Positions 17,039-25,155 of a DNA stretch of 64,000 nt are shown piece by piece; the stretch's first letter is position 1; every line of letters starts with the position of its first letter. Below the pieces are notes generated by a model. It was not told the DNA's origin, did no database searches, and saw only the letters and a program-made list of their open reading frames with translations. Origin of the DNA: WTGU01 sp965200925 (GTDB taxonomy: Bacteria > Pseudomonadota > Alphaproteobacteria > UBA828); contig OZ241738.1 of assembly GCA_965200925.1 (NCBI GenBank), positions 2,108,001 through 2,172,000 on the forward strand, in the 5' to 3' direction. Made by a program: the position numbers and the translations under genes.

Positions 17039-18448
17039 CTACGACACGAGTTCCCGGACGTCGACGAAGCGCCCGCTGACGGCGGCGGCGGCGGCCATCG
17101 CCGGGCTCACCAGATGGGTGCGCCCGGCGCGGCCCTGGCGGCCCTTGAAGTTGCGGTTCGAGGTCGAGGCGCAGCGTTCGCCGGGCGCCAGCCTGTCGTC
17201 GTTCATGGCGATGCACATCGAGCAGCCCGGCTCGCGCCACTCGAAGCCCGCCTCGACGAAGACGCGGTCGAGGCCCTCGTCCTCGGCCTGGCGCTTCACG
17301 AGGCCGGAGCCGGGCACCACCATCGCGCCGACGCCGTCCGGCACCTTCCGCCCCCGGGCGACGGCGGCGGCGGCGCGCAGATCCTCGATCCGCCCGTTGG
17401 TGCAGGAGCCGATGAAGACGCGGTCCACCGCGACGCCCTCGATCGGCGCACCGGGCTCCAGGTCCATGTAGTCGAGGGCCTGGGCGATGGCCGCGCGCCG
17501 CATCTCGTCCGGCGCAGCAGTCGGGTCGGGCGTGCGGCCGGTCACCGGAATCACGTCCTCGGGGCTGGTGCCCCAGGTGATCTGCGGCGCGACCTCGCGC
17601 GCGTGGATCGTCGCTTCCTTGTCGTAAGCAGCGCCCTCGTCCGAGGGCAGGGTCTTCCAGTGGGCGACGGCGGCCTCCCAGTCGCCGCCCCGTGGCACCA
17701 TCGGCCGTCCTTCAAGATAGGCGAAGGTGGTCTCGTCCGGGGCTATGAGCCCGGCGCGCGCGCCGCCCTCGATGGTCATGTTGCAGACCGTCATCCGGCC
17801 TTCCATCGAGAGGGCGCGGATCGCCGGCCCGACATATTCGATCACGTGCCCGGTGCCGCCGGCCGTCCCGATGACGCCGATGATCGCGAGGATCATGTCC
17901 TTGGCCGTGACGCCGAACGGAAGGTCGCCGTCCACCGCGATGCGCATGTTGCGCGGGCGCTTCTGGCTGAGCGTCTGGGTCGCCAGCACGTGCTCGACCT
18001 CGCTGGAGCCGATGCCGAAGGCGAGGCAGCCGAAGGCCCCGTGGGTCGCGGTATGGCTGTCGCCGCAGACCAGCGTCACCCCCGGCTGGGTCAGCCCCTG
18101 CTCCGGGCCGATGATGTGGACGATGCCCTGCCGCGCGTCGGCCAGCGGAATCAGCGGCACCCCGAACCGCGCGCAATTCGCGACCAGCGCCTCGACCTGG
18201 GCGCGCGCGAGCGGGTCCTTGATGCCGGCCGCGCGGTCCCTGGTCGGGATCGCGTGGTCGGGAACGGCGAGAGTTGCGTCCGGGCGGCGCACGGCACGCC
18301 CGTCCTCGGCCATGCGCTCGAAGCCGAGCCAGCTCGTCACCTCGTGGATCAGGTGTTTGTCGATGTAGAGCAGCGCGGTGCCGTCGTCGTTCTCGGCCAC
18401 CACGTGACTCTCCCAGATCTTGTCGAAGAGCGTCCTGGGACCGGCCAT
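17039..18448 (-). CDS. leuC: 3-isopropylmalate dehydratase large subunit
   Basis: 469 aa, the usual length. It carries the [4Fe-4S] cysteine motifs GSCTNGR and GCSMC, and the HTATHGAFGCLAFGIG segment of the active site. The start ATG 18448 follows GGGGGAGG. It binds LeuD to form the active dehydratase. It lies 44 bp downstream of rplS in the same direction, so the leucine genes may be partly read through from the translation-machinery genes; no separate promoter is obvious in that gap. Confidence 0.96.
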   Translation of the reverse strand: MAGPRTLFDKIWESHVVAENDDGTALLYIDKHLIHEVTSWLGFERMAEDGRAVRRPDATLAVPDHAIPTRDRAAGIKDPLARAQVEALVANCARFGVPLIPLADARQGIVHIIGPEQGLTQPGVTLVCGDSHTATHGAFGCLAFGIGSSEVEHVLATQTLSQKRPRNMRIAVDGDLPFGVTAKDMILAIIGVIGTAGGTGHVIEYVGPAIRALSMEGRMTVCNMTIEGGARAGLIAPDETTFAYLEGRPMVPRGGDWEAAVAHWKTLPSDEGAAYDKEATIHAREVAPQITWGTSPEDVIPVTGRTPDPTAAPDEMRRAAIAQALDYMDLEPGAPIEGVAVDRVFIGSCTNGRIEDLRAAAAVARGRKVPDGVGAMVVPGSGLVKRQAEDEGLDRVFVEAGFEWREPGCSMCIAMNDDRLAPGERCASTSNRNFKGRQGRAGRTHLVSPAMAAAAAVSGRFVDVRELVS

Positions 18449-18492
18449 CGTTTCCTCCCCCGCGCGCCGTCCGCCAGCGCGGCGCGAACCCG

Positions 18493-18897
18493 TCAGTCGT
18501 CCGCGCCGGCGCGCGAGGCGGCCTTGCGCGCGCCGCGGTCGTCGCGCTTTTCGGCGATGCGTGCCGCCTTGCCCCGCCGCCCGCGCAGGTAATAGAGCTT
18601 GGCCCGCCGCACGGCACCGCGTTTCATCACCTCGATCCGGGCGATCCTGGGCGAATGCAGCGGGAAGACGCGCTCGACCCCCTCGCCGTAGGAGATCTTG
18701 CGGACGGTGAAGGAGGAGTTGAGGCTGCGGTTCTTGCGCGCGATGCAGACGCCCTCGAACACCTGCACCCGCTCGCGCGAGCCTTCCACCACCTTCACAT
18801 GGACGCGCAGCGTGTCGCCCGGGCCGAATTCCGGGACCTCCCGCTCCGCCTCCAGCCTCGCCACGGCCTCGGCGTTCAGTCTCTCGATCGTGTTCAC
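18493..18897 (-). CDS. rplS: 50S ribosomal protein L19
   Basis: 134 aa from GTG 18897 behind GAGGGG; the in-frame extension upstream has no homology. The core is GDTLRVHVKVVEGSRERVQVFEG followed by FTVRKISYGEGVERVFPLHSPRI and a basic tail. L19 lies at the 30S-50S interface. It comes 17 bp after trmD in the classic rpsP-rimM-trmD-rplS order. The C-terminal Ala/Arg extension is somewhat longer than in E. coli. Confidence 0.96.
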   Translation of the reverse strand: MNTIERLNAEAVARLEAEREVPEFGPGDTLRVHVKVVEGSRERVQVFEGVCIARKNRSLNSSFTVRKISYGEGVERVFPLHSPRIARIEVMKRGAVRRAKLYYLRGRRGKAARIAEKRDDRGARKAASRAGADD

Positions 18898-18914
18898 CGC
18901 ATCCCCTCGCGATT

Positions 18915-19649
18915 CTATGGCCACTCTAATGGCCGCCGCGCCCGGTGCCGCGCCCAGAGATCGGCGCGCCGGGACCTGGTCAGCCGTTCCGCCTGTTCCC
19001 TGCGCCAAGCGCCGATCGCCGCGTGGTCGCCCGAAAGCAGGACCTCGGGCACCGCACGACCTTCAAACAGGCGCGGGCGCGTGTAGTGCGGATATTCCAG
19101 CAGGTCTTCCTCGAAGCTCTCCTCGGCCAGCGACGATCCGCGGCCGACCACACCGGGCAACAGCCGCACGCAGGCGTCGATCAGCGCCATCGCCGCGATC
19201 TCGCCGCCCGAGAGGACGTAATCGCCCACGCTGATCTCGACGGCGCCGCGGCTCTCCAGGACTCGCTGATCGACCCCCTCGAAACGGCCGCACACCAGCA
19301 TGACGCCGTGCCCGCCCGCCAGTTCCTTCACCTTCTCCTGCGTCAACGGCGCGCCACGCGGCGAAAGGACGGCTAGCGGCGCGGGCGCGCGGCCTCGACG
19401 GACCGAGTCGATCGCGGCGGCCAGGACGTCGGGGCGCATGACCATGCCCGGGCCGCCGCCGAACGGCTGGTCGTCGACGGAGCCGCGTTTATCGCGCGCG
19501 AAGGCGCGAATGTCCACCGTTTCCAGCCGCCAGAGGCCGGCGGCGAGGGCACGCCCGGCGAGGGAAACGCCGAGCGGGCCGGGGAAAACCTCCGAGTGAA
19601 GCGTGAGGACCTGCGCCAGCCAGACGGACGACGGGGGCGGCGCGGCCAT
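18915..19649 (-). CDS. trmD: tRNA (guanine-N1-)-methyltransferase
   Basis: 244 aa. The ATG at 19649 shares its A with the TAA of rimM (TAATG). TrmD hallmarks are DDQPFGGGPGMVMRPD, LSPRGAPLTQEKVKELA, LVCGRFEGVDQR and the trefoil-knot SAM site EISVGDYVLSGGE. It methylates G37 at N1 in tRNAs that read CNN codons, preventing frameshifts. It is essential and cytosolic. Confidence 0.96.
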   Translation of the reverse strand: MAAPPPSSVWLAQVLTLHSEVFPGPLGVSLAGRALAAGLWRLETVDIRAFARDKRGSVDDQPFGGGPGMVMRPDVLAAAIDSVRRGRAPAPLAVLSPRGAPLTQEKVKELAGGHGVMLVCGRFEGVDQRVLESRGAVEISVGDYVLSGGEIAAMALIDACVRLLPGVVGRGSSLAEESFEEDLLEYPHYTRPRLFEGRAVPEVLLSGDHAAIGAWRREQAERLTRSRRADLWARHRARRPLEWP

Positions 19650-20230
19650 TACGTGGTCTCCTCCGGCGGCGCGACCACCATGCGCCCGGCGCCGATATCG
19701 ACGGTCGGCACGTGCGCGCGGGTGAACGGCAGGAGGACGGGGGGGGCATCGGGCCGCCGGATTTCGACGATGTCGCCTGCGCCGTGGTCGTGGATCGCTT
19801 CGACGCGGCCGAAGGCAGCCCCGTCTGCGGTTTCCGCCCGCAAGCCGATGAGATCGACGTGGTAGTACTCGTCGTCGTCGGTCGTCGGCAACGCCGCGCG
19901 GGCGATGTGGAGTTCCGTACCGCGCAGCGCCTCGGCGCCGTCGCGATCCTCGACGCCCTCGATGCGGGCCAGCAGGACGCCCTTGGCGCGGCCCGTCACG
20001 GCGACCGAGAAGCGCCGCACGCCGTCGCGGTCGCGCAGAGGGCCGTAGGCGGCGAGGCCGTCCGGCGCGGCGGTGTAGCTCTTGATGCGCACCGCGCCGC
20101 GGACGCCGTGGGCGCCGACGATCCGCCCGAGGCAAACCGTTCGCGCCTCCGGTTCCGCCGCTCGCGCCGCCGCGTCGCGCGGGTCAGCCTTCGGCCGGCG
20201 CCCTGTCTTCCGTGCCGGCATCGTCGCCAT
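19649..20230 (-). CDS. rimM: Ribosome maturation factor RimM
   Basis: 193 aa from ATG 20230; an alternative ATG lies at 20221, and both are within the 3' end of rpsP (47-bp overlap). Recognisable RimM begins at about residue 31 (VCLGRIVGAHGVRGAVRIKSY), so residues 1-30 are a basic, Ala-rich leader. A PRC-barrel C-terminus follows (EYYHVDLIGLRAETADGAAFG). It assists 30S head assembly around S19. Confidence 0.92.
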   Translation of the reverse strand: MATMPARKTGRRPKADPRDAAARAAEPEARTVCLGRIVGAHGVRGAVRIKSYTAAPDGLAAYGPLRDRDGVRRFSVAVTGRAKGVLLARIEGVEDRDGAEALRGTELHIARAALPTTDDDEYYHVDLIGLRAETADGAAFGRVEAIHDHGAGDIVEIRRPDAPPVLLPFTRAHVPTVDIGAGRMVVAPPEETT

Positions 20231-20606
20231 CGCCGGCGGCAGGCGCCGGCGGGGAGTCCGCGGCCGCCCTGGCCTTCTCCTCCCGCGCCGCCTGGCGTTC
20301 CAGCGCCCGCGCCTTGGGCTTGCCCTTGTTCGGGTTGTTCCGCCGCGGCGGCATCGGGATGATCTCCGCCTCGCCGAGGAAGCGGGCCACCCGCTCCGAC
20401 GGGCGGGCGCCCACCTCGAGCCAGTGGCGGATGCGCGCGGCGTCGAGGCGCACGCGCTCGGGATGGTCCTTGGCGAGCATCGGGTCGTAAGTCCCGAGCC
20501 GTTCCAGGAAGCGGCCGTCGCGCGGGCTGCGGCTGTCGGCCACGACGACCCGGTAGAACGGGCGCTTCTTGGCGCCAGCGCGGGACAAGCGGATTTTCAG
20601 GGACAA
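20184..20606 (-). CDS. rpsP: 30S ribosomal protein S16
   Basis: 140 aa. The conserved S16 core MSLKIRLSRAGAKKRPFYRV...ADSRSPRDGRFLE...GTYDP occupies residues 1-80. The remainder is a charged, Ala/Pro-rich tail ending in an acidic cluster, longer than in E. coli S16 but usual for alphaproteobacteria. It lies 14 bp after ffh; its 3' end overlaps rimM. Confidence 0.96.
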   Translation of the reverse strand: MSLKIRLSRAGAKKRPFYRVVVADSRSPRDGRFLERLGTYDPMLAKDHPERVRLDAARIRHWLEVGARPSERVARFLGEAEIIPMPPRRNNPNKGKPKARALERQAAREEKARAAADSPPAPAAGDGDDAGTEDRAPAEG

Positions 20607-20620
20607 TTTCGTTCTCCTTG

Positions 20621-21976
20621 TCAGCGGGGCAGCACGAGGCCCGGCATTCCGGCCCGCGCGAGGCCCTTCTCGCCGAGCTTGCCGGCCCTCTTCATCATGA
20701 CCTTCATCTGTTTGACCTGCTTGAGCAGGCGGTTCACGTCCTGCACGGAGGTCCCCGAGCCGCCGGCGATCCGCCGCTTGCGCGCGCCATTCAGCAGCTT
20801 CGGGTTGCGCCGCTCCGCCGGAGTCATGGAGCCGATGATCGCCTGGTTGCGATCGAGCACGGCGACGTCGACATTGGCCTCGGCGAGCTGCTTCTTGACC
20901 TTGCCGACTCCCGGCAGCATCCCGAGCAGGCCCTCCATGCCGCCCATCCGGCGCATCTGGTCGATCTGCCGGGAAAGGTCGTCGAGGTCGAAGCTCCCCT
21001 TCCGGGCCTTGCGGGCGAGCGTCTCGGCCTCCTTCCGGTCGATGCTTTCCTGCGCCTTCTCGACCAGGGAGACCACGTCACCCATGCCGAGGATGCGCGA
21101 GGCGATCCTGTCCGGGTGGAAGGGTTCGATCGCGTCGAGCCCCTCGCCCGTGCCGATCAGCTTGATCGGGCGGCCGGTCACGGCGCGCATGCTGAGCGCC
21201 GCCCCGCCCCGGCCATCGCCGTCGACCCGGGTCAGGACGATCCCGCTCAGGCCGACCCGCTCGTCGAAGGCACGCGCCACGTTGACCGCGTCCTGGCCGG
21301 TGAGGGCATCGGCCACGAGCAGGGTTTCCGCCGGGCGGCAGGCGTCGCGCACCGCTTCCGCCTCGGCCATCAGCGCCTTGTCCGCATGCATGCGGCCGGC
21401 GGTGTCGAGCAGAACGACGTCGTAGCCCTCCCGTGCACCGGCCTTCATGGCCCGCCGGGCGATCGCCACCGCGTCCTGTCCGGCGACGACGGGCAGGACG
21501 TCCACCGCCGCCTGCCCGCCGAGGACGGAGAGTTGCTCCATCGCGGCGGGCCGGCGCGTGTCGAGGGACGCCATGAGGACGCGCTTCCGCCGGCTGCGGC
21601 TCAGGAAGCGCCCGAGCTTGGCCGTGGTGGTCGTCTTGCCGGAGCCCTGGAGCCCGACCACGAGCACGGCGGCCGGCGGAGCGGCGGCGGCAATGTCGAT
21701 GTCGACGGTCGTCCCGCCCAGCATCTCGACCAGATGGTCGTTGACGATCTTGACGACCTGCTGGCCCGGGGCGACGCTCTTCAGCACCGTCGCGCCGACC
21801 GCCTCTTCCGTGACCCGGGCGGTGAAGTCCTTGACCACCGGCAGGGCGACGTCGGCCTCGAGCAGCGCAATGCGCACGTCGCGCATGGCCGTCGCCACCT
21901 CGGCCGCGCCGAGCGCACCGCGCCGCGTCAGCCCGTCGAAGACCTGGCCCAGCCTGCCGGACAGGCTGTCGAACAT
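20621..21976 (-). CDS. ffh: Signal recognition particle GTPase Ffh
   Basis: 451 aa. An N domain is followed by the G domain (GLQGSGKTTTTAKLG, DTRRPAA, LLDTAGRMH) and a methionine-rich M domain with the RNA-binding helix (GSGTSVQDVNRLLKQVKQMKVMMKRA). One deviation is the G4-like VLTRVDGDGRGG, where TKxDG is usual. It binds 4.5S RNA and signal sequences and docks with FtsY. It is the first gene of the leftward translation/leucine run, with a consensus-like promoter about 85 nt upstream of the start. Confidence 0.96.
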   Translation of the reverse strand: MFDSLSGRLGQVFDGLTRRGALGAAEVATAMRDVRIALLEADVALPVVKDFTARVTEEAVGATVLKSVAPGQQVVKIVNDHLVEMLGGTTVDIDIAAAAPPAAVLVVGLQGSGKTTTTAKLGRFLSRSRRKRVLMASLDTRRPAAMEQLSVLGGQAAVDVLPVVAGQDAVAIARRAMKAGAREGYDVVLLDTAGRMHADKALMAEAEAVRDACRPAETLLVADALTGQDAVNVARAFDERVGLSGIVLTRVDGDGRGGAALSMRAVTGRPIKLIGTGEGLDAIEPFHPDRIASRILGMGDVVSLVEKAQESIDRKEAETLARKARKGSFDLDDLSRQIDQMRRMGGMEGLLGMLPGVGKVKKQLAEANVDVAVLDRNQAIIGSMTPAERRNPKLLNGARKRRIAGGSGTSVQDVNRLLKQVKQMKVMMKRAGKLGEKGLARAGMPGLVLPR

Positions 21977-22061
21977 GGTCGACTCCCCGTGGACGACGAT
22001 ACCGCCGGCACACGCCTTCCGGGAAACCCGCCTCCCTCACGCGGCCGCCGACGGCCGCCGG

Positions 22062-22090
22062 ATCCTAGGCCGCACCCCTGACCGAGTCAA
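22062..22090 (-). promoter_or_regulatory. Candidate sigma70 promoter for the ffh run
   Basis: On the minus strand TTGACT (22090-22085), a 17-nt spacer, then TAGGAT (22067-22062). This is a near-consensus match and lies about 85 nt before the ffh start. A GC-rich inverted region (GCGGCCGCCGACGGCCGC, about 22041-22058) sits in the presumed leader. Confidence 0.6.
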
Positions 22091-22170
22091 TGCGACGCGC
22101 CCTATGGCGACGGTTTTCGCGGCTGGACAAGCGCGGCGGGAAGCGCATCATGGGGGGAGGAGGAGCGGCG

Positions 22171-22584
22171 ATGGCGATCGAGCGCGTGCGGACGCCCCAT
22201 GTGGCCGAGCCCGGACCGGGGCTCTGGTCGAACTGCCTGCGCCACGGCAACCAAGTCTGCATCGCCGGCCTCGTCGCCGTCGACGCGGACTTCAACGTGC
22301 TGGCCGTGGGCGACGCGGGCGAGCAGTCGCGGATCATTTTCCGCAACATCCGGCACTATCTCGAAGCCGCCGGCGGCGGCCTCGGCGACGTGATCCGGAT
22401 GCGGGTCTATCTCCAGAATCTCGCGCGCGACCGGCCGGCCTTCCTGGCGGCGCGGCGGGAGTTCTTCACCGGCGACTTTCCGTGCTCGACGCTGGTCGAG
22501 GTGTCCGCGCTGGTCTCGCCGGAGATGCTGGTCGAGATCGACGCCGACGCGATCATAGGCGCCGGCCGGCGCACCGGGACGTAA
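22171..22584 (+). CDS. RidA/YjgF/UK114-family protein
   Basis: 137 aa from ATG 22171 with GGAGGAG immediately upstream; earlier in-frame ATGs at 22090 and 22150 lack that. The family pattern is recognisable (GNQVCIAGLVAVDA, QSRIIFRNIRHYLEAAGGGLGDVIRMRVYLQNL, CSTLVEVSALVSPEMLVEIDADAI). The arginine that RidA proper uses for imine hydrolysis appears to be absent from 'STLVEVSAL', where RidA has P-x-R-x. It may therefore be a Rid subgroup with another role. It is first in a + strand trio with a lactonase and an isochorismatase-fold protein. Confidence 0.8.
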   Translation: MAIERVRTPHVAEPGPGLWSNCLRHGNQVCIAGLVAVDADFNVLAVGDAGEQSRIIFRNIRHYLEAAGGGLGDVIRMRVYLQNLARDRPAFLAARREFFTGDFPCSTLVEVSALVSPEMLVEIDADAIIGAGRRTGT

Positions 22585-22598
22585 ACAGGGAGAGGATG

Positions 22599-23495
22599 AT
22601 GATCGAGGTCAAGTCACCGCGCCTGCTGGACCTGGTGGCGGAGGACGCGGCGGTCGAGCGGGTGGGCGCGGGCTTCCAGTTCACCGAGGGGCCGATCTGG
22701 CACCCGCGGGAACAATGCCTCTATTTCAGCGACATCCCCGCCGACACGCGCCGCCGCTGGAGTGCCGCCGACGGCGCGAGCGAGGTCCGCCACCCGAACA
22801 ACAAGGGCAACGGCATGACCCTCGACCGCGATCTCAACCTCTATGTCTGCGAGCACGTCACCAGCGCGCTGGTCTGCGAGACGCCCGCGGGCGAGCGGCA
22901 GGTGCTGGCGTCGCACTGGCGGGGGAAGGCGCTGAACAGCCCGAACGACGTGGTGGTGAAATCCGACGGCGCGGTCTACTTCTCCGATCCGACCTACGGG
23001 CGGATGCCGGTGTTCGGCCTGGAGCGCGAGCAGGAACTCGACTTCCAGGCGGTCTACCGCATCGCGGCGAACGGCGAACTCCACTGCGAGGCCGACGATT
23101 TCGACCAGCCGAACGGCCTCTGCTTCTCCCCGGACGAGAGCCTGCTTTACGTCAACGACACCACGCGCGCTCACATCAGGGTGTTCGACGTGCGTGCCGA
23201 CGGCGGGCTCACGAACGGCCGCGTCTTCGCCGAGTCCATCGGCACCGGTGTCCTGGAGGAAGGCGTCGTGGACGGCATGAAGTGCGACGGGCGCGGCAAT
23301 GTCTACGTGACCGGGCCGGGCGGGTTCTGGGTCTTCGCGGCCGACGGCGAGCATCTGGGCGTGCTGGGCATGGCAGAGAACGCGGCCAACCTCAACTGGG
23401 GCGGCCCCGGCTGGAACGACCTCTACTGCACCTGTTCCACCTCCGTCTACCGGATCGGCCTCAAGGTCGCCGGCAACCGCCTGGGCTACATGTAG
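22599..23495 (+). CDS. SMP-30/gluconolactonase-family lactonase
   Basis: 298 aa. ATG 22599 is favoured over the adjacent ATG 22596 on spacing from GGGAGAGG. The six-bladed propeller motifs are visible: FTEGPIWHPREQCLYFSDIP with the metal Glu, LNSPNDVVVKSDGAVYFSDPTYG, DFDQPNGLCFSPDESLLYVND, and DGMKCDGRGNVYVTGPGG. Members hydrolyse sugar or aromatic lactones with Ca or Zn. It lies 14 bp after the RidA-family gene and 10 bp before the isochorismatase-like gene, so one transcript and one catabolic pathway are likely. Confidence 0.85.
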   Translation: MIEVKSPRLLDLVAEDAAVERVGAGFQFTEGPIWHPREQCLYFSDIPADTRRRWSAADGASEVRHPNNKGNGMTLDRDLNLYVCEHVTSALVCETPAGERQVLASHWRGKALNSPNDVVVKSDGAVYFSDPTYGRMPVFGLEREQELDFQAVYRIAANGELHCEADDFDQPNGLCFSPDESLLYVNDTTRAHIRVFDVRADGGLTNGRVFAESIGTGVLEEGVVDGMKCDGRGNVYVTGPGGFWVFAADGEHLGVLGMAENAANLNWGGPGWNDLYCTCSTSVYRIGLKVAGNRLGYM

Positions 23496-23505
23496 GAGGC
23501 GGATC

Positions 23506-24117
23506 ATGGCCCTCGCAATCGACCCGCGCGGAAGCGCGCTGATCGTTCAGGACCTTCAGAACGACGTGATCGCGGAGGGCGGCGCCTTCGCCGAGTCCGG
23601 TGCGCCGGCGCACGCCAAGTCGCAGAACGTGGTGGCGAATGTCGCCTCCCTCGCGCAAGCCGCGCGGCGCGCCGGCATGGCGGTGATCCACGTCCACTAT
23701 GTCGTGGAGGAGGGCGCGCCGGGGCTGAAGTTGAACGCGCCGCTCTTCCAGAGCGTTGCCGAGGCGAAGGCGCTGGTGCGCGGGACCTGGGGCGCCGCGC
23801 CGGTGGAGGGGCTGGAGCCGCAGGCGGACGACCTCGTGGTCGAGAAGATGCGCATGAACGCCTTCCACGACACCCGCCTCGACACGCTGCTCAAGGGGCT
23901 CGGCGCGGAGACCGTGATCATCGCCGGCGCCTGGACCAACTTCTCCGTGGAGCACACGGCCCGGCACGCGGCGGACGCCGGCTACCGCGCCGTGGTGCTG
24001 ACCGACGGCACTTCCACCGTGGACGACGAGTGGCAGAAGGCGGGCATGGAGTACGCGCTCCAGAACATCGCCGAGCGGGTGTCCTGCGCCGACGTAGTCC
24101 AGGCGCTCGCGGGCTGA
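23506..24117 (+). CDS. Isochorismatase-fold cysteine hydrolase-like protein with Cys-to-Ser change
   Basis: 203 aa. The fold is clear: D16 in IVQDLQND, K114 in VVEKMRMNAF, and the helix AWTNFSVEHTARHAADAGY. In active members the third residue of the triad is Cys in a TNxCVExT context. Here codon TCC at 23944 gives Ser147 (TNFSVEHT). The protein may be a weak serine hydrolase, a binding protein, or use another nucleophile. A spacing of 10 bp to the lactonase gene implies shared transcription. The pathway could be ring-opening of a heterocycle with lactone and amide steps, but that is inference. Confidence 0.8.
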   Translation: MALAIDPRGSALIVQDLQNDVIAEGGAFAESGAPAHAKSQNVVANVASLAQAARRAGMAVIHVHYVVEEGAPGLKLNAPLFQSVAEAKALVRGTWGAAPVEGLEPQADDLVVEKMRMNAFHDTRLDTLLKGLGAETVIIAGAWTNFSVEHTARHAADAGYRAVVLTDGTSTVDDEWQKAGMEYALQNIAERVSCADVVQALAG

Positions 24118-24145
24118 TTGCCGGCACGGGGGCGCTCCGGCGGGT

Positions 24146-24991
24146 TCAGCCTTCGAGGGGCGCGCGCAGGTCGTTCCGGCCGCGGAGGAAATTCACCACC
24201 ACCCGCAGGTTCTCCTCCGTGTTGTCGAAGAGCGTCGAGTGGTTGGAGCCCTGGATGACGTGCTTGACGGCGTTCGGGATGTTCTCGGCGAGCCAGGTCT
24301 GCCCGGCGCCGTCCGGCCCCACGTCCCAGGGCGTCATGATGTCCTCATCGCCGCCGATCACCAGGGTGGGGGCGGCGATGCGGCCGGCGAAGGGCCGCAG
24401 GTCCATCTCCATCATCGCGCGGCAGGCGCGCTGATAGACCTCCTTGCGGTTGGAGCGCTCGAGGATGTCCTGGATCATGTCGATGGCGGCCGGGCCGTCC
24501 GGCCCGTCGAGGAAGCGCCGCGAGAGGGCCTGGACGGCAATCAGTTCCGCGAGCGGGCGGCCGCCGCAGCCATAGGCCTCGGCCAGGTCGATCCAGGTCT
24601 GGAAGGTGAGCCGGCCTGCGCGGTCGAGCTTGGCGGCGGAGCAGTTGACGACGAGGCGGTCCGTCCGCCCGGCGTATTTGGCGGCGAAGACCTGGGCGAT
24701 CATCCCGCCCATGGAGGTGCCGTGGATATGGGCGCGTTCGATGCCGAGGGCGTCGAGGAGCCCGGCCACGTCGTCCGCCCAGACCTCCATGTCGTAGTGC
24801 TGGAGGGGGCGATCCGACTGCCCGTAGCCGCGCAGGTCGAAATCGATGCAGCGGAAATAGCGCGAGGCGACGGGCGTCGCCGTGGCGAAGTTGAATTGGC
24901 CGAAGCCCGCGCCGTGGATGTGGACCACGGGCGCGCCTTCGCCCGTCGTCTCGTACCAGAGCCTGACCCCGTTGACTTCCGCGAACGCCAT
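24146..24991 (-). CDS. Alpha/beta-hydrolase
   Basis: 281 aa from ATG 24991 with GGGAGAGGAGG upstream. It has the oxyanion HG motif (VVHIHGAGFGQ), DLRGYGQSDRP, the nucleophile elbow GTSMGG, an acid in the VIGGDEDIMTPWD strand, and the catalytic His in GSNHSTLFD. A lid inserts after the elbow. It resembles 3-oxoadipate enol-lactonase and meta-cleavage hydrolases. It is convergent with the RidA/lactonase/isochorismatase-fold trio and 28 bp away, so not in the same operon. Confidence 0.82.
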   Translation of the reverse strand: MAFAEVNGVRLWYETTGEGAPVVHIHGAGFGQFNFATATPVASRYFRCIDFDLRGYGQSDRPLQHYDMEVWADDVAGLLDALGIERAHIHGTSMGGMIAQVFAAKYAGRTDRLVVNCSAAKLDRAGRLTFQTWIDLAEAYGCGGRPLAELIAVQALSRRFLDGPDGPAAIDMIQDILERSNRKEVYQRACRAMMEMDLRPFAGRIAAPTLVIGGDEDIMTPWDVGPDGAGQTWLAENIPNAVKHVIQGSNHSTLFDNTEENLRVVVNFLRGRNDLRAPLEG

Positions 24992-25155
24992 GGTGGCCTC
25001 CTCTCCCGGGCCATCCGATTCTAGCGCTCGTCCAGGATCGTGTTGAGAGCGTCCGGGCCGCGCCCCCTCGGCGCGCGCGTCCCTTGCCGTTCGCCCGCGT
25101 CGGGACAAAAATCCGCGCACCTCACAGGGCAGGCGCGGCGGGCAAGGCGCGAAAC

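Noticed and set aside
25021..25155. Mg riboswitch or leader before mgtE
   Set aside because: No M-box-like conserved blocks or clear terminator/antiterminator pairing were recognised in the 135 bp.
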